NCBI GenBank assembly: GCA_949935795.1
Contig: CATLFX010000014.1
Coordinates: 1 to 52,841, forward strand
Length of the DNA stretch: 52,841 nucleotides
Direction of reading: 5' to 3'
Origin: an uncultured Oscillospiraceae bacterium
GTDB taxonomy: Bacteria; Bacillota; Clostridia; Oscillospirales; Oscillospiraceae
The translations under genes were made by a program, and so were the position numbers. Under the pieces are notes generated by a model. The model saw only the letters and a list, made by a program, of their open reading frames with translations. It ran no database searches and was not told where the DNA came from. Shown in pieces: positions 16,132-22,669 of the stretch; position 1 is the stretch's first letter; every line of letters starts with the position of its first letter.

Positions 16132-17048
16132 TTGCCGCCGCCTCCCTTTGTCCCGCTGGCCTCCGCCAGCTCCATGAGCTTGTGTATCCGGTGGCTGAAG
16201 GCCGATTTGCTCACGGGCGGGCCGCACAGCGCCCCCAGCTGGGCCAGATTTAGCTCGGGATTCTCGATTCTCAGCCGCGCCGCCTCCTGGAGCTTGTCCG
16301 GCAGGGCGTCCAGCCGCCCCGACTCCCGCAGGCGCTCGATGGCCGCCAGCTGCTCCCGGGCCGCCGCCACCGTCTTGTCCAGGTTGGCGCTGTCACAATT
16401 CACCTGACGGTTGACGCTCCCCCGGATATCCCGCTCGATTTTGGCGGACATCACCGCCATGGCGGACACCGGAGCCCCCAAAAAGGTCAAAAAGTCCTCG
16501 ATGTGCTCGGACTGCTTGAAGTAGACCACCCGGTTTCCCTTCCGGTCCGTCTCCTTGGGCTCGAACCCCGCCTCCCGCAGCAAGGCGGGCAGTTCCCGCC
16601 CCACATGGTAGTGGGAGGTGGCCAGCTCCAGATGATACCCCTTCATGGGGTCGGTCACCGAGCCCCCGGCCAGGAACGCCCCCCGGAGGAAAGCGGTGCG
16701 GCAGTGCTCCTCCTCCAGCAGGGCCAGATTGATGTGCAAGGACACCGAGGCGTCCCGCTCCAGGTCAAACGCCTCGAAAATAGTCCTCAGTTTGGCCGGG
16801 TCCTCAATGAGGAAAGCGCCTTTCCCCTCCCCCGGCTCGGGGAGCTGGTCGAAGGACACCTTGAACGCCTTCCGAAACAGCATGGGAAGCCGCTCCTTCA
16901 GCGCCCCACACTCCGTGACGATCCGGGCCTGCCGGGGGTGGAAGACCCCGCAGAACAACAGCACGCCGTAGGCCTCCGCCTGGGCGCAGCATCTGCGGCT
17001 GATGTGGGAGCGGCACAGCTCTCCCTTCACGTCGGCGGAAAAAGCCAC
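16128..17048 (-). CDS. whiA: Sporulation/cell-division regulator WhiA
   Basis: A 306-residue WhiA protein. The N-terminal two thirds have the LAGLIDADG homing-endonuclease fold without nuclease function (FLRGAFLAGGSVTDPMKGYH near residue 120). The C-terminal third is a DNA-binding helix-turn-helix (PELNLAQLGALCGPPVSKSA followed by FSHRIHKLMELAE). In Gram-positive bacteria WhiA affects cell division and, in Streptomyces, sporulation. It forms the conserved murB-rapZ-glmR-whiA block, 31 bases after glmR. Confidence 0.95.
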   Translation of the reverse strand: MAFSADVKGELCRSHISRRCCAQAEAYGVLLFCGVFHPRQARIVTECGALKERLPMLFRKAFKVSFDQLPEPGEGKGAFLIEDPAKLRTIFEAFDLERDASVSLHINLALLEEEHCRTAFLRGAFLAGGSVTDPMKGYHLELATSHYHVGRELPALLREAGFEPKETDRKGNRVVYFKQSEHIEDFLTFLGAPVSAMAVMSAKIERDIRGSVNRQVNCDSANLDKTVAAAREQLAAIERLRESGRLDALPDKLQEAARLRIENPELNLAQLGALCGPPVSKSAFSHRIHKLMELAEASGTKGGGGK

Positions 17049-17079
17049 GGCGATTCCTCCTTATAACATGCTCGACCGC

Positions 17080-18081
17080 TTAGGAATATTCCTTGGTCAC
17101 CGCCCTCTGCTCATAGAGCTCCATCACCGCCTGGGCCACCTTCATCCCAGAGTGCCGGGCGTAGCCGCACTCCTGATCCAGCAGAGGGTAATATACCACG
17201 TCCAGCTTCATCCCCTCGAACTGCTGACTGTCCACTGCCATGGGGGCAGCGTCCTCGGCGGAATAGCGCTCCAACAACTCCGGGCCCACCGGGTCGGAAT
17301 TGCACAGGCACAGGTCCACCAGCTCGGCCCCGCCGTGCTCCAGCAGGGCGGCCACGTGGTCCCGGGCGGTCATGCCCTCGGTCTCCCCGTCCTGGGTCAT
17401 GATGTTGCAGACGTAAATTTTCAGGGCCGTACTGTCTATGATGGCCTCGGAGATGCCGTCCACCAGCAGATTGGGGATGACGCTGGTGTACAGGCTTCCC
17501 GGGCCCAGCAGGATGACCTCCGCCCGCCGGATGGCCTCCAGGGCGTCGGGAAGGGCGGGGGCGTGCTCGGGGAGCAGCCGCACGTGGTGGATGCGGCAGT
17601 TCTGCTCCTTCTTGGCGGCGAAAATCTTGGACTCCCCCCGGACGCTGGAGCCGTTGTCAAAGACGGCCTCCAATTGCACATTGGAATTTGTGACGGGCAG
17701 AATACGGCCCGTAATTGCCAAAACCTGGCTCATCCTGGCCACCGCCTGGTCGAAGGAGTCGGAGATGCCGTCCAGCGCCGCCAGCAACAGGTTGCCAAAG
17801 GCCTGCCCCGCCAGCCGCCCGTCAGGGAAGCGGTAGGCCAGCAGCTGCTGCATGAGGGATTCGGTGTCCGCCAGGGCCTCCATGCAGCTGCGGATGTCGC
17901 CGGGAGGGGGCATGCCCAGGTCCTCCCGGAGCACCCCGGAGCCGCCGCCGTCGTCGGCCACGGTGACAATGGCGGTGAGATCGTCGGTGTAAAGCTTTAA
18001 ACCTCTCAGGATGGCGGACAGGCCGTGCCCGCCCCCCAGGGCCACAATGGCGGGGCCCTTGTGCCGCTTCAAATCGTTCAT
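17080..18081 (-). CDS. glmR: GlmR/YvcK UDP-GlcNAc-binding gluconeogenesis factor
   Basis: A 333-residue CofD-like protein of the YvcK/GlmR family, which binds UDP-GlcNAc and promotes entry of carbon into peptidoglycan precursors. Signatures are IVALGGGHGLSAILRGLK near residue 12, TVADDGGGSGVLREDLG and PPGDIRSCMEAL. It starts one base after rapZ ends, so the two are almost certainly cotranscribed. Confidence 0.95.
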   Translation of the reverse strand: MNDLKRHKGPAIVALGGGHGLSAILRGLKLYTDDLTAIVTVADDGGGSGVLREDLGMPPPGDIRSCMEALADTESLMQQLLAYRFPDGRLAGQAFGNLLLAALDGISDSFDQAVARMSQVLAITGRILPVTNSNVQLEAVFDNGSSVRGESKIFAAKKEQNCRIHHVRLLPEHAPALPDALEAIRRAEVILLGPGSLYTSVIPNLLVDGISEAIIDSTALKIYVCNIMTQDGETEGMTARDHVAALLEHGGAELVDLCLCNSDPVGPELLERYSAEDAAPMAVDSQQFEGMKLDVVYYPLLDQECGYARHSGMKVAQAVMELYEQRAVTKEYS

Positions 18082-18082
18082 A

Positions 18083-18946
18083 TTATGCCCTCGTCATGTC
18101 CCGGTGGGTCTCGCCGGCGGCGTAGCCCAGGGACTGGATGTATTCGGTGAGCGCGTGGGTCACCGCCACCGAGCGGTGCCGCCCGCCGGTGCAGCCCACG
18201 GCGATGACCAGGGCGCTCTTGCCCTCCTCCACAAAGTGAGGGAGGAGGAAGTCCATCATGCCCCGCAGCTTCTCCAGCAGTTCCTGGGCGGTGGGGCTGG
18301 CAAAAACGTAGTCCGCTACCCCCTGGTCCAGGCCGGTCTGGGGCCGGAGCTCCTCCACGTAGAAGGGGTTGGGCAGGAAGCGCACGTCGAACACCAGGTC
18401 GGCCTCCAGGGGCAGGCCGTACTTGAAGCCGAAGGAGGTGACGGTGACGCTCATCTCATTGGCGCTCTTGCGGTTGGGGGCGAACATGTCCAGCACCTGC
18501 CCCCGGAGCTTGCGCACGGGCAGGGTGGTGGTGTTGATGATGTAGTCCGCCCGGGCGCGCACCGGGGCCATCACCTGCCGCTCCCGCTCCACCGCCTGGG
18601 CCAGGCCGCCCATCTCCGCCAGCAGGGGGTGGCTGCGCCGGGTCTCCTTGTAGCGCTTGATGATGACGTCGTCCTGCGCCTCCACGAACAGCACCTTGTA
18701 CTGGAATTCCATGGCCCTTAGGGCGTCCATGGCCTCAAAGAGGCCGTCGAAGTTCTCGCCGCCCCGGATGTCGCACACCATGGCCACCCGCTCGTAGGAC
18801 CCAGCCCCCGCCAGGCACACCTCGGCGAACTTGGGGACGAGCACCGGGGGAAGGTTATCCACGCAGAAATAGCCGCTGTCCTCCAAAATGGACATGACGG
18901 TGGACTTGCCCGCCCCGGACAGGCCCGACACAATTAGAAATTCCAT
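18083..18946 (-). CDS. rapZ: RapZ-family nucleotide-binding protein
   Basis: A 287-residue RapZ (YvcJ) protein with Walker A GLSGAGKST at residues 8 to 16 and the C-terminal signature IAVGCTGGRHRSVAV near residue 250. In E. coli it steers GlmZ decay to control GlmS; in Firmicutes it is a nucleotidase-like partner of the glmR locus with a less certain role. Its ATG lies inside the 3' end of murB (13-base overlap). Confidence 0.95.
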   Translation of the reverse strand: MEFLIVSGLSGAGKSTVMSILEDSGYFCVDNLPPVLVPKFAEVCLAGAGSYERVAMVCDIRGGENFDGLFEAMDALRAMEFQYKVLFVEAQDDVIIKRYKETRRSHPLLAEMGGLAQAVERERQVMAPVRARADYIINTTTLPVRKLRGQVLDMFAPNRKSANEMSVTVTSFGFKYGLPLEADLVFDVRFLPNPFYVEELRPQTGLDQGVADYVFASPTAQELLEKLRGMMDFLLPHFVEEGKSALVIAVGCTGGRHRSVAVTHALTEYIQSLGYAAGETHRDMTRA

Positions 18947-19905
18947 CCTTCTCCCTCCATTCCCAGATAGCGGACCTCAGGCTCCAGGGTGATCCCTGTC
19001 TCTTTGAACACCCGGTCCCGCACCTGGGCCATCAATTCTATGATATCCTTGCAGGTGGCCCTGCCCCTGTTGACGATAAAGCCCGCATGCTTCTCCGACA
19101 CCTGGGCCCCGCCCACGGTGAGGCCCTTCAGCCCGCACTGGTCGATGAGGGCGGCGGCGTACACCGGCCTCCCGTCCACCGGGGCCGGGCGTTTGAAGGT
19201 GGACCCGGCGCTGGGGTATTCCAGAGGCTGTTTCTCCCGGCGGCGCTGGGCGAAGTCCTCCATTTTGGCTTTGATTTCGGCGGGGTCTCCCGGCTCCAGG
19301 GAGAAACAGGCTCGGAGAATGAAATCGTCCTGTTCCTGGAACTGACTGTGGCGGTATGAGAATTGCGGATTGACGTACTCCCGCACAAATTCCTCGGAGG
19401 GGCAGCTTACAGAGGACACGCTGGAGATCACCTGTCCCAGTTCCCCGCCGTAGGCCCCGGCGTTCATGTACACGCCGCCCCCCACGCTGCCGGGGATGCC
19501 CTGGGCGAATTCCAGCCCCGCAAGGCCCTGCTCCAGGGCGAACTTGGACAGCCGGGCCAGGGATACCCCGCTGCCCGCCGCGATGGTCCGGCGCCCGGGC
19601 CATTCGCCCTCAGGCAGCAGCTCCAGCCGGTTCAGGCCGTCGTATGCCTTGACGGCCAGCAGGTCCGCCCCCTGGTCGGACACCAGCAGGTTGGTCCCCC
19701 GGCCCATAAAGAAGGGTTTCACGCCAAACTCCAGCACAGCCACGGACAGCACCTGCTGAACCTCTTCTTCATTTTTGGGCAGGGCCATAATGGGCGCCGG
19801 CCCGCCCACCTGGAAGGAGGTGTGGCGGCTCATGGGCTCCTCCCGGCGCAGCTCCAGGGAGGGCGCCTGCTCGCGCAGCCGGTCGTACAGGGCGTTCCAG
19901 TTCAT
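18934..19905 (-). CDS. murB: UDP-N-acetylenolpyruvoylglucosamine reductase MurB
   Basis: A 323-residue FAD enzyme that reduces UDP-GlcNAc-enolpyruvate to UDP-MurNAc. Motifs include MSRHTSFQVGGPAPIMALP, GIPGSVGGGVYMNAGAYGGE, FSYRHSQF, YPSAGSTFKRP with the catalytic Ser, and KHAGFIVNRGRATCKDI. The ATG after GAGGAGGTC was chosen; the frame stays open upstream for 28 codons without a ribosome binding site. It is the first gene of the block leading to whiA. Confidence 0.95.
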   Translation of the reverse strand: MNWNALYDRLREQAPSLELRREEPMSRHTSFQVGGPAPIMALPKNEEEVQQVLSVAVLEFGVKPFFMGRGTNLLVSDQGADLLAVKAYDGLNRLELLPEGEWPGRRTIAAGSGVSLARLSKFALEQGLAGLEFAQGIPGSVGGGVYMNAGAYGGELGQVISSVSSVSCPSEEFVREYVNPQFSYRHSQFQEQDDFILRACFSLEPGDPAEIKAKMEDFAQRRREKQPLEYPSAGSTFKRPAPVDGRPVYAAALIDQCGLKGLTVGGAQVSEKHAGFIVNRGRATCKDIIELMAQVRDRVFKETGITLEPEVRYLGMEGEGWNF

Positions 19906-20002
19906 CTCGGGACCTCCTCGGGGCGCAGAGGGCCCCATCAAGATTTCAGTTATTTTACCACGTTTTGCCGGAAAAGAGAATAGCTTCATGAAATTTTAAG
20001 GA

Positions 20003-20026
20003 GCGGCGCGGCTGACGCCGCGCCGC
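20003..20026 (-). terminator. Hairpin terminator after the Cys-rich protein gene
   Basis: GCGGCGCGGC and GCCGCGCCGC form a perfect 10-bp stem around a four-base loop. Read on the minus strand it is followed by CTCCTTAAAATTTC, a weak U-rich tail. It separates the upstream unit from murB. Confidence 0.6.
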
Positions 20027-20054
20027 CCGAAAGCCTATGCCCGCTTTGGTAATG

Positions 20055-20891
20055 TTACATGCAGCAGTTCTTGGTCTCCTGATACCCCTCCGGCGGAGTG
20101 ATGGTGTTGGGGGGGAAGAACTCCTCCATGGGGAACTGCACCTGACGGAAGATGGCGCAGGGGTCCTCCTGAGCGCCTCCGCCGGCGGTGCACTCCTTGC
20201 TGGGCATGCAGTAGTCGTAGGCGGGGATGAGCAGCTGGCTGTCCCGCTCCAGCCGGATGATGGAGAACTGGCCCAGGGTGACGTACACCCTCCGGCCCTC
20301 GCCCCCCATATTCAGCTCGCCGGGGAAGCATCCGGCGATGCCCGCGGGCACATCCGCCCCGTCGCCGCAGGCGCAGGACGGCGGCTCGCAGGGGTCGGAC
20401 AGGCGCATGCTCAGGATGATGGGGTCTACGGAGTTCACCACCGCGATAGGCAGGTTGGTGCTCATCAGGTTCTGCTCGTCCAGGTCGTCCACCCGGCTGT
20501 TGGAGGAGAACACCTTGGCGCTGCCCTCGCTGCCGAACAGGATGGCCCGCTTGTCGAACACCGCCAGGCCGCAGATGGACACCGGCCGGGCGGCGCCCAC
20601 AAAGGCGTCGGCGGTCACCCGGTAGAAATAGCGCACGTCTACGGTGAAGTAGCCCCGGTTGAAGCCCACGGGCTCCACGTCGATGTAAGCATACAGCAGC
20701 TCGGCCTGGCCGGCCTTTAAACTGATGGCCCGGTCAATGACGGCCTGAGAGCTGACGGTGGGGTAAAGGCGCAGATCTTCGACGCAGTCCTTATCCCGGC
20801 AGGAGTCAAAGATCTTTCGGGTGTGGATGCACACGGCCTCCCGGATACCGGCGGTATCGCAGATCGGGCCCGGCTCGATAAATTCAGCCAT
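20055..20891 (-). CDS. Cys-rich conserved clostridial protein of unknown function
   Basis: A 278-residue protein I cannot assign to a named family. It has no signal peptide or membrane segment. It is cysteine-rich: AVCIHTRKIFDSCRDKDCVEDL near residue 20, DPCEPPSCACGDG near residue 170, DYCMPSKECTAGG near residue 230, and KNCCM at the very end. Much of the middle looks like beta-rich sequence. Terminal CC and scattered Cys pairs recall spore-coat or other cross-linked proteins, but that is a guess. The ATG follows GGGAGGT. It lies 102 bases downstream of the gntR-type gene on the same strand, with a hairpin terminator after it. Confidence 0.75.
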   Translation of the reverse strand: MAEFIEPGPICDTAGIREAVCIHTRKIFDSCRDKDCVEDLRLYPTVSSQAVIDRAISLKAGQAELLYAYIDVEPVGFNRGYFTVDVRYFYRVTADAFVGAARPVSICGLAVFDKRAILFGSEGSAKVFSSNSRVDDLDEQNLMSTNLPIAVVNSVDPIILSMRLSDPCEPPSCACGDGADVPAGIAGCFPGELNMGGEGRRVYVTLGQFSIIRLERDSQLLIPAYDYCMPSKECTAGGGAQEDPCAIFRQVQFPMEEFFPPNTITPPEGYQETKNCCM

Positions 20892-20993
20892 TTTTGTACC
20901 TCCCGATGGTTGATGGGTCGGGGCTGATAGGACGGTCCCCTTCCACCCCCATTGTATGCCGGGGGACAAAACGGGTGAAAAGAGGCTGTGCTG

Positions 20994-21704
20994 TCAGGCC
21001 ATGCCGTAAATCTGCTGGCTGCCGCTGATGGCCTGTTCCAGATATTCGTCAATCCACCGGGCGGCGCCCTCCCGGTCCCGGTTCCGGAGAAGGGCGTACA
21101 GGGTCTGGGTGTTGTGCACCAGGGCGGGGATGCCGTAAAGGCTGCAAAACCGCACCCACAGGGCGATGACCGGAGGCTTGAAGGAGTAGTAGATCAGCGG
21201 GACAATGCTGTTTCCACCCACCAGGGCCAGCTCGTGCTGGAAGGCGAACGCCGCCTCCGCCGCCTCCAGTGGATGGGAGGAGGCGGCCATCCGCTCCAGG
21301 GCCTCCCCCAGCCGCTCCAGCCCCTGGTCGGAGGCGTACAGGATGGCCCGCTCCGCCGCCAGGTGCTCCAGCGCACGGCGCACCTCTAATATGGAGCGGA
21401 TTTCGTCCTTTCCCAGCACCCCTCCCTTATACTGCATGATGGCGATGAGGGTGCTGAGATTTCCCCGGCGGCGGTAGTCGGCCACACAGGTGCCCTGCCG
21501 GGGCCGGACCTCCAAAAAGCCCTGGTCGGACAGCTCGGCCAAACCGCTGTTCACGACGGTGCGGCTCACCTGCATCTGCTCGGCCAGGGTCCGTTCCGGG
21601 GGCAGCTGGGTGCCCACCGGCAGCGCTCCGGAGAGGATCATCCCCTGGAGCTGCTGGACGAACAGGTCCTTCAGGCTGGGGGCGGACAGCTTGGCGAATT
21701 CCAT
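20994..21704 (-). CDS. GntR-family transcriptional regulator, FadR subfamily
   Basis: A 236-residue regulator. The N-terminal winged helix shows the GntR signature VGTQLPPERTLAEQMQVSRT near residue 28 and LSDQGFLEVRPRQGTCV. The rest is an all-helical FCD/FadR-type effector domain (EIRSILEVRRALEHLAAERA; FQHELALVGGNSIVPLIYY). Such domains usually bind carboxylic acids. The ATG has GAGGAGG upstream. It is divergent from the hypB operon, and an FadR-type palindrome sits at the hypB transcription start, so hypB-oxidoreductase-hypA-membrane protein is its likely target. Confidence 0.9.
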   Translation of the reverse strand: MEFAKLSAPSLKDLFVQQLQGMILSGALPVGTQLPPERTLAEQMQVSRTVVNSGLAELSDQGFLEVRPRQGTCVADYRRRGNLSTLIAIMQYKGGVLGKDEIRSILEVRRALEHLAAERAILYASDQGLERLGEALERMAASSHPLEAAEAAFAFQHELALVGGNSIVPLIYYSFKPPVIALWVRFCSLYGIPALVHNTQTLYALLRNRDREGAARWIDEYLEQAISGSQQIYGMA

Positions 21705-21724
21705 GACAATTCCTCCTCTGGTTC

Positions 21725-21735
21725 TGGCCATACCA
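21725..21735. promoter_or_regulatory. Degenerate FadR-type half palindrome before the gntR gene
   Basis: TGGCCATACCA differs at one defined position from the FadR-subfamily consensus TNGTNNNACNA. It lies between the gntR start codon and the middle of the divergent region, where an autoregulatory site would be expected. A wider TGGT-N9-ACCA dyad covers the same bases. Weak by itself. Confidence 0.35.
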
Positions 21736-21829
21736 CATATCACGAGAAGGAGTTTATCATATAAGTTTGACAAAAGCAAGCGGGGAGAACTGTGGATAAA
21801 GCTGAAAATTTGGAAAGATTTTCGGGCGG

Positions 21830-21882
21830 TTGACGCAAAGAGGGGAAAATGGTAAAATTATAACATCACTTGGTTGAACCAG
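21830..21882 (+). promoter_or_regulatory. hypB operon promoter with FadR-type operator
   Basis: TTGACG and TAAAAT are separated by exactly 17 bases. Twelve bases after the -10 box lies TGGTTGAACCA (21871-21881), a perfect five-base dyad around one centre base that matches TNGTNNNACNA. It overlaps the expected transcription start and would let the divergently encoded regulator repress this promoter. Confidence 0.75.
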
Positions 21883-21900
21883 AGAGAGGAGAGGATTTTT

Positions 21901-22578
21901 ATGGATCAGGTCCGAGTCATCGAGGTGAAGCAAAGTGTTTTCGCCGACAACGACAGGCGGGCGGCACAGCTGCGCCGGGAGCTGAAGGAGCGGGGGATTT
22001 TTCTGCTCAACCTGATGAGCTCCCCCGGCGCGGGTAAGACCACCACGCTGAAGCGCACGGCAGAGCTGTTGAAGGACGAGATCAAAATCGGCGTCATGGA
22101 GGCGGACATCGACTCCGACGTGGACGCCCGGGCCATGGCGGAGGCGGGTGTGAGGTCCATCCAGCTCCACACCGGCGGCATGTGCCACCTGGATGCCGAC
22201 ATGACCCGTCAAGGGCTGGACGAGCTGCTGACGGAGGGCGGCGTGGAGCTGGCCATTTTGGAGAACGTGGGCAACCTGGTGTGTCCGGCGGAGTTCGACA
22301 CGGGGGCGGTGAAGAACGCCGCCATTCTGTCGGTGCCCGAGGGGGACGACAAGCCGCTGAAATATCCCCTGATGTTCCAGGTGTGCGACGTGGTGCTGAT
22401 TAACAAAATTGACGTGGCCCCTTACTTTGACTTCGACCTGGAGCGGTGCACGGAGTACATCCGCATGCGCAACCCGGACGCCAAAGTCATTCCCATCTGC
22501 GCCAAGACCGGCGAGGGTGTGGAGGAGTGGGCCAACTGGCTGCGGGGGCAAGTACGCGGCTGGCGTTCTTTTTCTTGA
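21901..22578 (+). CDS. hypB: HypB-type nickel-insertion GTPase
   Basis: A 225-residue SIMIBI-class GTPase. The P-loop is SSPGAGKTTTLK near residue 41. HypB metal-site residues are kept: Cys-His in HTGGMCHLDADM near residue 98 and the Cys in ENVGNLVCPAEFD near residue 130. NKIDV is the guanine-specificity motif. The N-terminal CxxCGC high-affinity nickel site of some HypB proteins is absent. HypB normally delivers nickel to [NiFe] hydrogenase with HypA, which is encoded two genes downstream. No hydrogenase and no hypCDEF are in the window. The last residues (SFS) and TGA come from a dispersed repeat hairpin. Confidence 0.92.
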   Translation: MDQVRVIEVKQSVFADNDRRAAQLRRELKERGIFLLNLMSSPGAGKTTTLKRTAELLKDEIKIGVMEADIDSDVDARAMAEAGVRSIQLHTGGMCHLDADMTRQGLDELLTEGGVELAILENVGNLVCPAEFDTGAVKNAAILSVPEGDDKPLKYPLMFQVCDVVLINKIDVAPYFDFDLERCTEYIRMRNPDAKVIPICAKTGEGVEEWANWLRGQVRGWRSFS

Positions 22579-22605
22579 AAGAAAAAGAACCAAAAAGAAC
22601 TTTTA
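22565..22605 (+). repeat. Dispersed hairpin repeat, copy B
   Basis: GTTCTTTTTCTT pairs perfectly over 12 bp with AAGAAAAAGAAC around a GA loop; TGA spanning the loop is the hypB stop codon. CCAAAAAGAACTTTTAG follows, as in the other copies. The second GCGAAAC hairpin seen in copies A and C is not evident here. Confidence 0.85.
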
Positions 22606-22669
22606 GTCCGCTACGAGATCGGTGCGTTGACCACCGTTTTCCGCACGACAACGAGAGAGGAGAAAGAAT

